From positions 1 to 15,252 of the forward strand of contig JBDLJE010000059.1 of assembly GCA_039714575.1 (NCBI GenBank): DNA of 15,252 bases, in the 5' to 3' direction. Both the position numbers and the translations under genes were made by a program. Below the pieces are notes generated by a model that was given only the letters and a program-made list of their open reading frames with translations, was not told the DNA's origin and made no database searches. Positions 1 through 5,455 of this stretch are shown here, in pieces (within the stretch, counting starts at the first letter, position 1; every line of letters starts with the position of its first letter). Source of the stretch: Sulfonitrofixus sp039714575. GTDB lineage: Bacteria; Campylobacterota; Campylobacteria; Campylobacterales; Sulfurimonadaceae.

Positions 1-40
1 AAAATACGGGTCGGGTGATGAAAGTTTACTTTTTCTCACT

Positions 41-67
41 GGTTCCCATCATCCCTGATGGGTGACC
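41..67. other. Stem-loop near the left edge
   Basis: CCCATCA (45-51) and TGATGGG (56-62) are perfect complements around the four-base loop TCCC, and GGT (41-43) can pair with ACC (65-67). There is no T-run after it on the + strand, so a standard terminator is not shown. The first 58-65 bases read open in two + frames and one - frame, so this may be the end or start of a gene cut by the window edge. From 68 to 174 I see no gene, only a weak 7-bp inverted repeat (CTGCAAT at 72-78, ATTGCAG at 167-173). Confidence 0.4.
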
Positions 68-174
68 CATACTGCAATTCAAATAGCCAATCAACTCCGT
101 TCCACCGCTAGATGACCAAAGTATTCAACCACCTTACCAATTCTAATAGAGTAAGTAGATTACTGTATTGCAGA

Positions 175-204
175 TTGACACAATGATAGAGAAATAGCTA
201 TACT
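175..204 (+). promoter_or_regulatory. Promoter of the yefM-yoeB operon
   Basis: TTGACA (175-180) and TATACT (199-204) are separated by 18 bases and lie about 30 bases before the yefM start. This is a near-consensus sigma-70 promoter and unusually complete for a group that often lacks a clear -35 box. The start codon is preceded by AAGGAG (222-227). Confidence 0.75.
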
Positions 205-211
205 TGTACAA
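204..211. promoter_or_regulatory. Likely YefM operator (TGTACA palindrome)
   Basis: TTGTACAA is a perfect 8-bp palindrome touching the -10 box. TGTACA is the core that E. coli YefM is reported to bind when it represses its own operon, so binding here would block the start of transcription. Only one copy is visible by eye, whereas E. coli has a long and a short palindrome. Confidence 0.6.
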
Positions 212-232
212 TGAATTGAACAAGGAGAAGAT

Positions 233-487
233 ATGACTGTTCTATCCTATAGCGAAGCGCGGAACCATTTTAAAAGTGTTTTGGATAATGTTGCTAATGA
301 TGCTGATTACACCGTGATAACACGTCGTGACAGTGAAGATGCTGTTGTGATGTCGTTAGAGTACTTTACGGGCTTGATGGAGACAGTACATCTCTTAAAG
401 TCACCTGCCAATGCCACACATCTTTCTGAGTCGATCAAGCAGTATAAGCAAGGAAAAGTGAGTGTAAAAGAGACGGTGAATGGCTGA
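233..487 (+). CDS. yefM: Antitoxin YefM (Phd/YefM family)
   Basis: This 84-residue protein is the labile antitoxin that wraps and silences the YoeB toxin and represses the operon. The N-terminus MTVLSYSEARNHF matches the YefM DNA-binding and dimer domain (SYSEAR core). ITRRDSEDAVVMSLEYF (about 29-45) matches the ITR..GE.AV.MSLEEY segment of E. coli YefM. LLKSPANATHLSESI (54-68) matches the LLRSPANARRLMDSI stretch at the start of the toxin-wrapping tail. The length is close to the family norm of about 83. The start has a good ribosome site (AAGGAG, 5 bases before ATG). The stop overlaps the yoeB start by 8 bases, so translation is probably coupled. A promoter and TGTACA operator lie just upstream. 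The assignment is secure by motif; activity is inferred. Confidence 0.93.
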   Translation: MTVLSYSEARNHFKSVLDNVANDADYTVITRRDSEDAVVMSLEYFTGLMETVHLLKSPANATHLSESIKQYKQGKVSVKETVNG

Positions 488-743
488 TAGACAGCTTGCT
501 TGGACAGATGCTGCATGGAAAGACTATCTTTATTGGCAAACCCAAGACAAAAAGACACTGAAGCGTATTAATAAACTTATCGAGGCAACAAAGCGTGACC
601 CGTTTGAGGGTATTGGTAAACCTGAAGCCCTAAAAGAGAACCTAAGCGGCTTTTATTCACGTCGGATCGATGATACTAATAGGTTGGTTTATGCTGTTGA
701 TGATACCTACCTAACGGTGATCGCATGCAGATATCATTACTGA
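480..743 (+). CDS. yoeB: mRNA interferase toxin YoeB
   Basis: This 87-residue RelE-superfamily toxin in E. coli binds the ribosomal A site and cuts mRNA at the codon presented there. DYLYWQTQDKKTLKRINKLI (15-34), PFEGIGKPE (41-49), LSGFYSRRI (55-63) and the ending ACRYHY are hallmark YoeB segments. The residues equivalent to E. coli E46, R65, H83 and Y84 are all present as E49, R68, H86 and Y87, so the active site looks intact. The start overlaps yefM by 8 bases, the usual antitoxin-first arrangement. The pair sits between an unassigned left edge and the rpsP leader. Nothing suggests decay. Confidence 0.94.
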   Translation: MADRQLAWTDAAWKDYLYWQTQDKKTLKRINKLIEATKRDPFEGIGKPEALKENLSGFYSRRIDDTNRLVYAVDDTYLTVIACRYHY

Positions 744-801
744 CATCTCTTCTTTGTTTATGTTGGCGATAGATAAATTTGAAATAAGAAAATTATTTCG
801 C

Positions 802-807
802 TATAAT
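802..807 (+). promoter_or_regulatory. Candidate promoter of the rpsP operon
   Basis: TATAAT preceded by GC and an A/T-rich stretch with TTATTT about 10 bases upstream, which fits the Campylobacterota promoter style (strong -10, no firm -35). If used, it would give a leader of about 260 bases before rpsP. No better promoter was found closer: TTGACG at 1025-1030 and TATATC at 1052-1057 are 21 bases apart. Confidence 0.5.
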
Positions 808-858
808 TCCGCCACGAAAGACATTTTCTTAAACAATCCCTCTGTGATTTGAAAATGA

Positions 859-926
859 GTAACAGGTACAAAAAGCTTAAAACGAGTCGCAATCTGCGGT
901 TGGTTTTAACCTTTTGTGCCGGTTAC
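859..926 (+). other. Long hairpin in the rpsP leader
   Basis: Arm 859-883 (GTAACAGGTACAAAAAGC... ending TTAAAAC) pairs with arm 903-926 (GTTTTAACCTTTTGTGCCGG then TTAC) with one bulge, two mismatches and one G-T pair, leaving a 19-base loop. About 21 base pairs form. A small hairpin ATGTG(927-931)/CACAT(938-942) follows directly. It has no T-run, so it is more likely a regulatory leader or part of a small RNA than a terminator. I do not recognise an RNA family; the SRP RNA core motif is absent. Confidence 0.55.
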
Positions 927-948
927 ATGTGTACGTCCACATAATGGC

Positions 949-1014
949 GATTAGAGGAAAGTAATTGGTTTATTGTCATTTTTGGCACTCTTCTTAGCAA
1001 CTTTCCCCCTAATC
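949..1014 (+). other. Second stem-loop in the rpsP leader
   Basis: GATTAG (949-954) pairs with CTAATC (1009-1014), and GGAAAGT (956-962) pairs with ACTTTCC (1000-1006), 13 pairs in all around a 37-base loop with a small internal bulge. It ends 60 bases before the rpsP start and is followed by TTTATTTG. It may be an attenuator or part of the same structured leader as the 859-926 hairpin. Apart from these structures, I see no gene in 744-1073. Confidence 0.45.
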
Positions 1015-1073
1015 TTTATTTGACTTGACGACAGATGTAACCAGCAATTGGTATATCAAAAACAGGAACTTAC

Positions 1074-1301
1074 ATGACAGTTATCAGACTAACTCGTATG
1101 GGTCGTAAAAAACAGCCTTTCTACCGTATCGCGGTAACAGATTCTCGCAAACGTCGTGATGGTGGTTGGATCGAACTTATCGGTCACTACAACCCAATGA
1201 ACGATGAGAAGACACTAGTAGTAGACAACGAACGTCTTGACTACTGGTTAAGCGTTGGTGCTCAGATGAGCAGCCGCGTTAAAAAAATCACTGGTAGATA
1301 G
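1074..1301 (+). CDS. rpsP: 30S ribosomal protein S16
   Basis: At 75 residues it is the usual short S16. The N-terminus VIRLTRMGRKKQPFYRIAV is the classic S16 signature, followed by DSRKRRDGGWIELIGHYNP (23-41). S16 is an early-binding protein of the small subunit that helps 16S rRNA fold. The start has AGGA 8 bases upstream. It is the first gene of a packed operon: only 2 bases separate its stop from khpA. The order S16-KH protein-RimM-TrmD-L19 is widely conserved, and rimM-trmD-rplS support the call. A structured leader precedes it. Confidence 0.97.
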   Translation: MTVIRLTRMGRKKQPFYRIAVTDSRKRRDGGWIELIGHYNPMNDEKTLVVDNERLDYWLSVGAQMSSRVKKITGR

Positions 1302-1303
1302 TC

Positions 1304-1543
1304 ATGGTCACTGATTTCGTAGAACAATTCGCCAAAATGATCGCTAACTACCCTGAAGATGTTCAGGTTGAAGCGCATGAGGGTGATGAGATGATCGAGA
1401 TCGTTTTACATGCTAACCAGGCCGATGTAGGTAAGCTCATCGGTAAAGAGGGCAAGATGATTGGTGCGATCAAGACACTTATTTCTGGCTGTAAAGCTAA
1501 AGATGGTAAGAGTTACCGTATCAATGTCGAAGCAATCAACTAA
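1304..1543 (+). CDS. khpA: KH-domain RNA-binding protein KhpA
   Basis: This 79-residue protein has a single KH domain. The RNA-gripping GxxG loop is seen in GKLIGKEGKMIGAIKTL (about 43-59; GKEG at 47-50). The C-terminus KSYRINVEAIN is typical. The family, formerly YlqC, binds many RNAs and in some bacteria pairs with KhpB to control cell division and sRNA function; no khpB is in this window. Placement between rpsP and rimM is the standard location in many phyla. The rimM start lies inside its last 20 bases, which suggests coupled translation. Confidence 0.93.
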   Translation: MVTDFVEQFAKMIANYPEDVQVEAHEGDEMIEIVLHANQADVGKLIGKEGKMIGAIKTLISGCKAKDGKSYRINVEAIN

Positions 1544-2066
1544 AGACCTGCTTCATATCGCTACCTTAGGCCGCACTGTCGGTCTATACGGCGACATGAA
1601 GTTTCACGACAAAAGTGATTTTCCAGAGCAGTTTATAGCTGGGGCCACCTTTTTAAAAGGTGACGGAAAACCACTGACCATTCTTGACATTAACGAAGCC
1701 AGAGGAACGATTAAGATCCAGGGCTTTGAAAGTTTAGAGAGTGCCAAGAAACTGACCAACGTCAAACTCTACACAACGATGCAAGCAACCCGCGAGCAGT
1801 GTGAGTTGGAAGAGGGTGAGTACTTTTGGTTTGACATCATAGGCTGTGACGTCTATGAAGATGACAAAAAGCTTGGTGTCGTGAAAGAGGTAGAGCGTAT
1901 CTCTATTACAAACTACTTGAGTATCGTTACTGACGATGCCCTTGTAAAGAGTGGTGCAGCCAAAAGCTTTTTGCTCCCGTATGGAGAAGCTTTTGTTGTG
2001 AAGACAGATGTAGAGAAGAAGCGTATTGATGTACGTGACGCGACCGACATCTTAGACGCTTCATAA
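1524..2066 (+). CDS. rimM: Ribosome maturation factor RimM
   Basis: RimM binds S19 and helps the 30S head mature. I place the start at 1524 (MSKQSTKDLLHIATLGRTVG), giving 180 residues, because family homology begins at LLHIATLGRTVGLYGDMK. An upstream in-frame start at 1461 would add 21 residues that are only the shadow of khpA in another frame. The N-terminal RimM beta-barrel covers about 8-90. The C-terminal PRC-barrel covers about 95-175, with EGEYFWFDIIGCDVY at its beginning, matching the family's EGEYYW.DLIG.VY pattern. The start overlaps khpA by 20 bases, and trmD follows after 10 bases. Codon use matches its neighbours. Confidence 0.93.
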   Translation: MSKQSTKDLLHIATLGRTVGLYGDMKFHDKSDFPEQFIAGATFLKGDGKPLTILDINEARGTIKIQGFESLESAKKLTNVKLYTTMQATREQCELEEGEYFWFDIIGCDVYEDDKKLGVVKEVERISITNYLSIVTDDALVKSGAAKSFLLPYGEAFVVKTDVEKKRIDVRDATDILDAS

Positions 2067-2076
2067 AGAGCAGAAG

Positions 2077-2778
2077 ATGCGTTTTACCTATGTCACACTC
2101 TTTCAAAATCTGATAGAGGGGTATTTTCAGGATTCGATCCTCAAACGGGCTCAAGATAAAGAGCTCTTTTCAGTCGATTACCTGAACCCGCGTGACTATA
2201 CAACCAACAAACACCAAAAAGTCGATGATACGGCTACAGGTGGGGGCGCCGGTATGGTGATGACACCGCAACCGCTTTTTGATGCACTCAGTGCACTCAG
2301 AGAGCAGGGCGATGTCCATATCATCTTTACCACGCCGGTTGGTAAGCCGTTTAGGCAAAACGATGCCAAGCGATTGGCATCAAAAGGTCATATTGCCTTT
2401 GTAAGTGGTCGTTACGAAGGGATTGACGAACGTGTTATCGAGACATTTGCGGATGAGCTCTTTAGCATTGGTGATTATGTTTTGACAGGTGGCGAACTGC
2501 CGTCGTTGGTGATGAGTGATGCGATCGCTCGAAACATCGACGGTGTTCTTGGAAACAGCGAATCTCTCGACATCGAGAGTTTTGAAACGCCACTTTTGGA
2601 AGCACCTAGCTTCTCAAAACCAGCTTTATATGAGGGACGTGCGGTCCCATCAGAATATGTAAAGGGAAATCACAGTAAAATAGCCGCACTAAAATTTGCC
2701 ATGTCTGAAGCGAAGACCTCGTTTTTCAGACCTGAGCAGCTTATAAAGCACAAAAAAAGGACATCTTATGAGAAATAA
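2077..2778 (+). CDS. trmD: tRNA (guanine-37-N1)-methyltransferase TrmD
   Basis: TrmD uses S-adenosylmethionine to make m1G37 in tRNAs reading CUN, CCN and CGG, which prevents +1 frameshifts. The 233 residues are a usual length. The trefoil-knot SAM site is visible: GGGAGMVM (55-62), GRYEGIDERV (111-120) and SIGDYVLTGGELP (130-142). R152 matches E. coli R154. The general base, E. coli D169 of the DSF motif, aligns with E167 here (IESF), a conservative change that may be a Campylobacterota trait. The C-terminal tRNA-binding helices include VKGNHSKI (195-202). The last 11 bases overlap rplS. Confidence 0.96.
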   Translation: MRFTYVTLFQNLIEGYFQDSILKRAQDKELFSVDYLNPRDYTTNKHQKVDDTATGGGAGMVMTPQPLFDALSALREQGDVHIIFTTPVGKPFRQNDAKRLASKGHIAFVSGRYEGIDERVIETFADELFSIGDYVLTGGELPSLVMSDAIARNIDGVLGNSESLDIESFETPLLEAPSFSKPALYEGRAVPSEYVKGNHSKIAALKFAMSEAKTSFFRPEQLIKHKKRTSYEK

Positions 2779-3124
2779 GTACATTGAAAATTTCGAAAAC
2801 GCACAAGTTGCATCGAAAACTATTCCTGAATTCCGTGCCGGTGATACTCTACGTCTAGCTGTAACTATTAAAGAAGGCGACAAGTCTCGTGTTCAGAGCT
2901 ACGAGGGTGTATGTATCGCTAAACGCGGTCAAGGTACAGGTCAAACTGTTACTGTACGTAAAATCGGCGCTAACGGTGTCGGTATCGAGCGTATCTTCCC
3001 GATCTACACTGACTCTATCAGTGAGATCAAAGTACTTCGTCGCGGTCGCGTTCGTCGTGCTAAACTTTTCTACCTTCGTGATCTTGCAGGTAAAAAAGCA
3101 CGTATCAAAGAGCTGCGCAAGTAG
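2768..3124 (+). CDS. rplS: 50S ribosomal protein L19
   Basis: This 118-residue protein sits at the subunit interface of the large subunit. The signature segments are GDTLRLAVTIKEGDKSRVQS (25-44), YEGVCIAKRGQG (45-56), TVRKIGANGVGIERIFP (62-78) and RRGRVRRAKLFYLRDLAGKK (91-110). The start overlaps the end of trmD by 11 bases and has AAAGGA 6 bases upstream. It is the last gene of the operon and is followed within 10 bases by a hairpin terminator. Codon use is strongly biased, as expected for a ribosomal protein. Confidence 0.97.
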   Translation: MRNKYIENFENAQVASKTIPEFRAGDTLRLAVTIKEGDKSRVQSYEGVCIAKRGQGTGQTVTVRKIGANGVGIERIFPIYTDSISEIKVLRRGRVRRAKLFYLRDLAGKKARIKELRK

Positions 3125-3134
3125 TTCTCTTTTT

Positions 3135-3170
3135 AACTGCCTTCTCGGCAGTTATCTCTTCTCTTTTCGA
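3135..3170 (+). terminator. Terminator of the rpsP-rplS operon
   Basis: AACTGCC (3135-3141) and GGCAGTT (3147-3153) form a perfect 7-bp stem with loop TTCTC, followed by the T-rich tract ATCTCTTCTCTTTT. It lies 10 bases after the rplS stop. Confidence 0.8.
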
Positions 3171-3207
3171 CATCTGGAAACATCCCTTTTCTTTAAACTT
3201 TTCTTAG

Positions 3208-3213
3208 TATAAT
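3208..3213 (+). promoter_or_regulatory. Candidate promoter of the peptidase/ATP-grasp operon
   Basis: TATAAT preceded by a T-rich run and no clear -35 box. It lies about 150 bases before the M20 gene. The leader holds a small inverted repeat, CTGTAT (3325-3330) and ATACAG (3340-3345), just ahead of the ribosome site. Confidence 0.5.
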
Positions 3214-3361
3214 TATCTACTTATTTTGTTACATCTTTGTAATAAACTTTTACTAAAATATTATCTGTAGATTATTCAGTATGTAGCAGATCAATGAGTA
3301 AACCGAATACACGCACTTGGCCGTCTGTATATTCACCTAATACAGTATGTAAAGGATTACT

Positions 3362-4468
3362 TTGTCTTACCTTCTCGACCTCAAAAAAGTTGTAAACATT
3401 AACTCTTTTACGAAAAATAAACATGGGGTTGACCAGGTTGGTAAGGTGTTTGATCAATGGCTCGCTGAATTGGGGTTCGAAGTTACAGTTTATCAACGTG
3501 AACTTATCGGTGAGCACCGACTTTACCGCTCCAAATGTACAGAGGGTAAAAAGCTTCTTCTTCTTGGACATTTAGACACTGTTTTTCCTGAGGGAAAATT
3601 TGAGCACTACAGTGAAGATGAAGAGTGGGTCTATGGGCCGGGTGTCTGTGACATGAAAGGGGGCAACATCGTTGCTCTCGAAGCACTTCGTCTTCTTAAA
3701 GGTGAGGGCACCGAGATCACTAATGTTGACATTCTGTTCGTCAGTGACGAAGAGACGGGCAGTGATGACTCTAAACTGCTGACGGCGAAGCTGGCACCGG
3801 AGTATGACTACTGTCTGGTCTATGAAGCTGCAGGCGAGTTTGGCGAAGTGGTAACCGGGCGCAAGGGGGTTGGTACCTTTTTTGTTGATATCACAGGTAT
3901 GGCCAAACATGCCGGGAACTTTTACGCTGATGGTGTGGATGCCAATTTGGAAGCGGCCTATAAGCTGCAAAAACTGGTTGCGTTGACGGACCTTAACAAA
4001 GGGACAACGGTCAATGTCGGTAAGCTTGAAGGTGGTATAGGTGCGAACACCATCTCGCCGCATGCCCACCTTACATTTGAACTGCGATATAAGACGACAG
4101 CCGAACGTGACCGTGTACTCTCGGCGATCGATACGATCATTGCAACGTCGTATGTCAAAGGAACACATTCGACGTTGAGCGGCGGTATTCAGCGTGACGT
4201 GATGATGAGTTCGGATGCCTCTTTTGGTTTTGTTGATGATATCGAACGTATCACCGGTCATAAACTGCCGACGGAAGAGCGCGGTGGTGTGAGTGATGCA
4301 AACATCGTCAGCTCTTGCGGCGTTATCACCTTAGACGGTCTTGGTCCTTTTGGTGATGGCGACCATACGGTTCATGAGCGTGCCAACAAAAAAAGCTTTG
4401 AAGAGCGTATTGTGTTCTCAAAAGAGTTGATAGCGTACTTTATAAAAAATTCTGGATTTAAGGAGTAG
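3362..4468 (+). CDS. M20-family metallopeptidase (carboxypeptidase G2-like)
   Basis: This 368-residue two-zinc amidohydrolase belongs to the M20/M25/M40 group, which releases amino acids from peptides or acyl-amino acids. Metal and catalytic residues are present: H70 in LLGHLDTVFP, D97 in GPGVCDMKGG, E130 (general base) and E131 in SDEETGS, E155 in VYEAAG and H335 in GDGDHTVHE. The lid or dimer domain spans roughly 165-270. There is no signal peptide, so it is probably cytoplasmic. The start is TTG, chosen because AAAGGA lies 5-6 bases upstream and no ATG fits. It opens an operon; a RimK-like ligase follows after 5 bases. The pairing recalls LysX/LysK-type ligase-deacylase logic, but no LysW-like carrier is visible. 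The substrate is unknown. Confidence 0.88.
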   Translation: MSYLLDLKKVVNINSFTKNKHGVDQVGKVFDQWLAELGFEVTVYQRELIGEHRLYRSKCTEGKKLLLLGHLDTVFPEGKFEHYSEDEEWVYGPGVCDMKGGNIVALEALRLLKGEGTEITNVDILFVSDEETGSDDSKLLTAKLAPEYDYCLVYEAAGEFGEVVTGRKGVGTFFVDITGMAKHAGNFYADGVDANLEAAYKLQKLVALTDLNKGTTVNVGKLEGGIGANTISPHAHLTFELRYKTTAERDRVLSAIDTIIATSYVKGTHSTLSGGIQRDVMMSSDASFGFVDDIERITGHKLPTEERGGVSDANIVSSCGVITLDGLGPFGDGDHTVHERANKKSFEERIVFSKELIAYFIKNSGFKE

Positions 4469-4473
4469 CAGCA

Positions 4474-5391
4474 ATGGCAGTAAAAGATTGTGATCGTACG
4501 GTTGGTATATGGATGTACCAAAACAGTGGTGGTTCTGAGATAGAACAGAAGATCATCTTGCAGCTTCTTGATCGAGGTATCAACTCGGTAACAGGGCTTG
4601 ACCTTCGTTTTGCAGAGGGCTCTAAAAACGGGATCTTTTGTAAAAACATCAATATGACTGATCTTGATGCTTTTTTCTCTTATAATGCAGGTGAGCAGAC
4701 AGTTGCACAGACCTACATGTACAGCACGTTAAGCGAGTTTATTCCGACACTGAACAACTATAAGTCATTTGCACTTGCGGAAGACAAGTTCCAGTCCAAC
4801 ATGGTCTTGGCAAAGGCCGGTGTCCGAACATCGGACTTCTATCTCTGTCACAAAGAGGATATGGATGGTGTTACAAAGCAGTTTGACAAGTGGAGCAACA
4901 AAATGGTCTACAAGCCGATCGACGGCTGGGGCGGAAACGGTATGGCGCTTATAGAGAGCCAACTGATGTTTGACACCTTGATGCCGTTTATCAACAAGAG
5001 TGACGCGCGTAATGTCTATGTCGAACGTTTTATTAAAAATGACTACTCTGACTTTCGTGTTGACATCGTTGACGGTGAATTTGTAGCCTGTTACGGGCGT
5101 AGAGCCAATGGGCGTGACTGGCGTACCAACATCACCTCCGGCGGTAGTGTCATCATGCGTGAGGCCAATGATGAGATCATCGCTATAGCTAAAAAAGCAA
5201 CCAAAGCACTAGGTCTTGAGATCGGCGGTGTGGACATCTTGTACGATGAAGAGCGCGAAGAGTATGTTGTACTTGAAGTCAACGGCATCCCAGCTTTTGC
5301 GACTCCGGAACAAGAGGCGATGGGTCTTAATTTTAACGATAGAAAAATAGAGTTGATCGTCAACATGATCGATCGTATAACTAAAAAATAA
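4474..5391 (+). CDS. RimK-like ATP-grasp ligase
   Basis: This 305-residue ATP-grasp enzyme resembles the RimK/LysX group, which activates a carboxylate as acyl-phosphate and joins it to an amine. Visible elements are EDKFQSNMVLAKAGVRTSDF (103-122, start of the ATP-grasp fold), MVYKPIDGWGGNGM (144-157, nucleotide lysine K147 and glycine-rich loop), YVERFI (182-187), DFRVDIVDGEFVACYGRRA (193-211), the RTNITSGGS loop (217-225), and GGVDIL (251-256) with VLEVNGIPAF (266-275), which carry metal ligands D254, E268 and N270. All catalytic positions look intact. GGAG lies 9-10 bases before ATG. It is followed 13 bases later by a 16-codon ORF and then a second ATP-grasp gene. The donor and acceptor are unknown. 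Confidence 0.85.
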   Translation: MAVKDCDRTVGIWMYQNSGGSEIEQKIILQLLDRGINSVTGLDLRFAEGSKNGIFCKNINMTDLDAFFSYNAGEQTVAQTYMYSTLSEFIPTLNNYKSFALAEDKFQSNMVLAKAGVRTSDFYLCHKEDMDGVTKQFDKWSNKMVYKPIDGWGGNGMALIESQLMFDTLMPFINKSDARNVYVERFIKNDYSDFRVDIVDGEFVACYGRRANGRDWRTNITSGGSVIMREANDEIIAIAKKATKALGLEIGGVDILYDEEREEYVVLEVNGIPAFATPEQEAMGLNFNDRKIELIVNMIDRITKK

Positions 5392-5404
5392 AAGGGAGAA
5401 TACA

Positions 5405-5455
5405 ATGGCAAAGCAGATAAGAACCAACAGTTCAATACAGAGAGGCACTAAATGA
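5405..5455 (+). CDS. Possible 16-residue peptide between the two ATP-grasp genes
   Basis: The reading MAKQIRTNSSIQRGTK is preceded by AAAGGGAGAA, a strong ribosome site 6 bases before ATG (GGGAG at 5394-5398). It ends in an ATGA overlap with the next gene, the hallmark of real coupled genes. The next gene has its own ribosome site (AGAGAGG) inside this ORF. The peptide is basic (four K/R, no D/E), rich in S, T, N and Q, and ends in lysine. It could be a peptide substrate of the neighbouring ligases or peptidases, or only a coupling mini-ORF that sets expression of the second ligase. The lack of acidic residues argues against a classical graspetide core. Confidence 0.45.
   Translation: MAKQIRTNSSIQRGTK

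Noticed and set aside
1..232. Integron attC site upstream of the toxin-antitoxin pair
   Set aside because: Stem-loops exist at 41-67 and 859-926 on either side of the pair, but the conserved R' and R'' core ends (GTTRRRY and RYYYAAC) are not properly placed, and there is no second cassette.
859..1014. SRP RNA or 6S RNA in the rpsP leader
   Set aside because: The GGAAGG-type SRP core is absent, and the two main stems stand side by side rather than forming the single rod with a central bubble expected for 6S RNA.
1461..1523. Extended RimM start at 1461
   Set aside because: The extra 21 residues lie inside khpA in another frame and have no family similarity; RimM homology begins just after 1524.
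3272..3571. Minus-strand 99-codon ORF, whose last 29 residues (outside the M20 gene) look protein-like
   Set aside because: Most of it overlaps the start of the M20 gene antisense, no ribosome site is seen, and a + strand reading from 3294 looks about as plausible. It could be a gene scrap but cannot be supported.
3572..4261. Minus-strand 229-codon ORF inside the M20 gene
   Set aside because: It is fully antisense to a clear enzyme gene whose active-site motifs are all intact; it has no recognisable motif of its own and is cysteine- and arginine-rich, as antisense shadows often are.
3362..5391. LysW-type lysine or arginine biosynthesis (LysX plus LysK)
   Set aside because: A ligase and an M20 enzyme are present, but there is no LysW carrier with its acidic C-terminus, no LysZ/LysY/LysJ genes, and the 16-residue ORF is basic.
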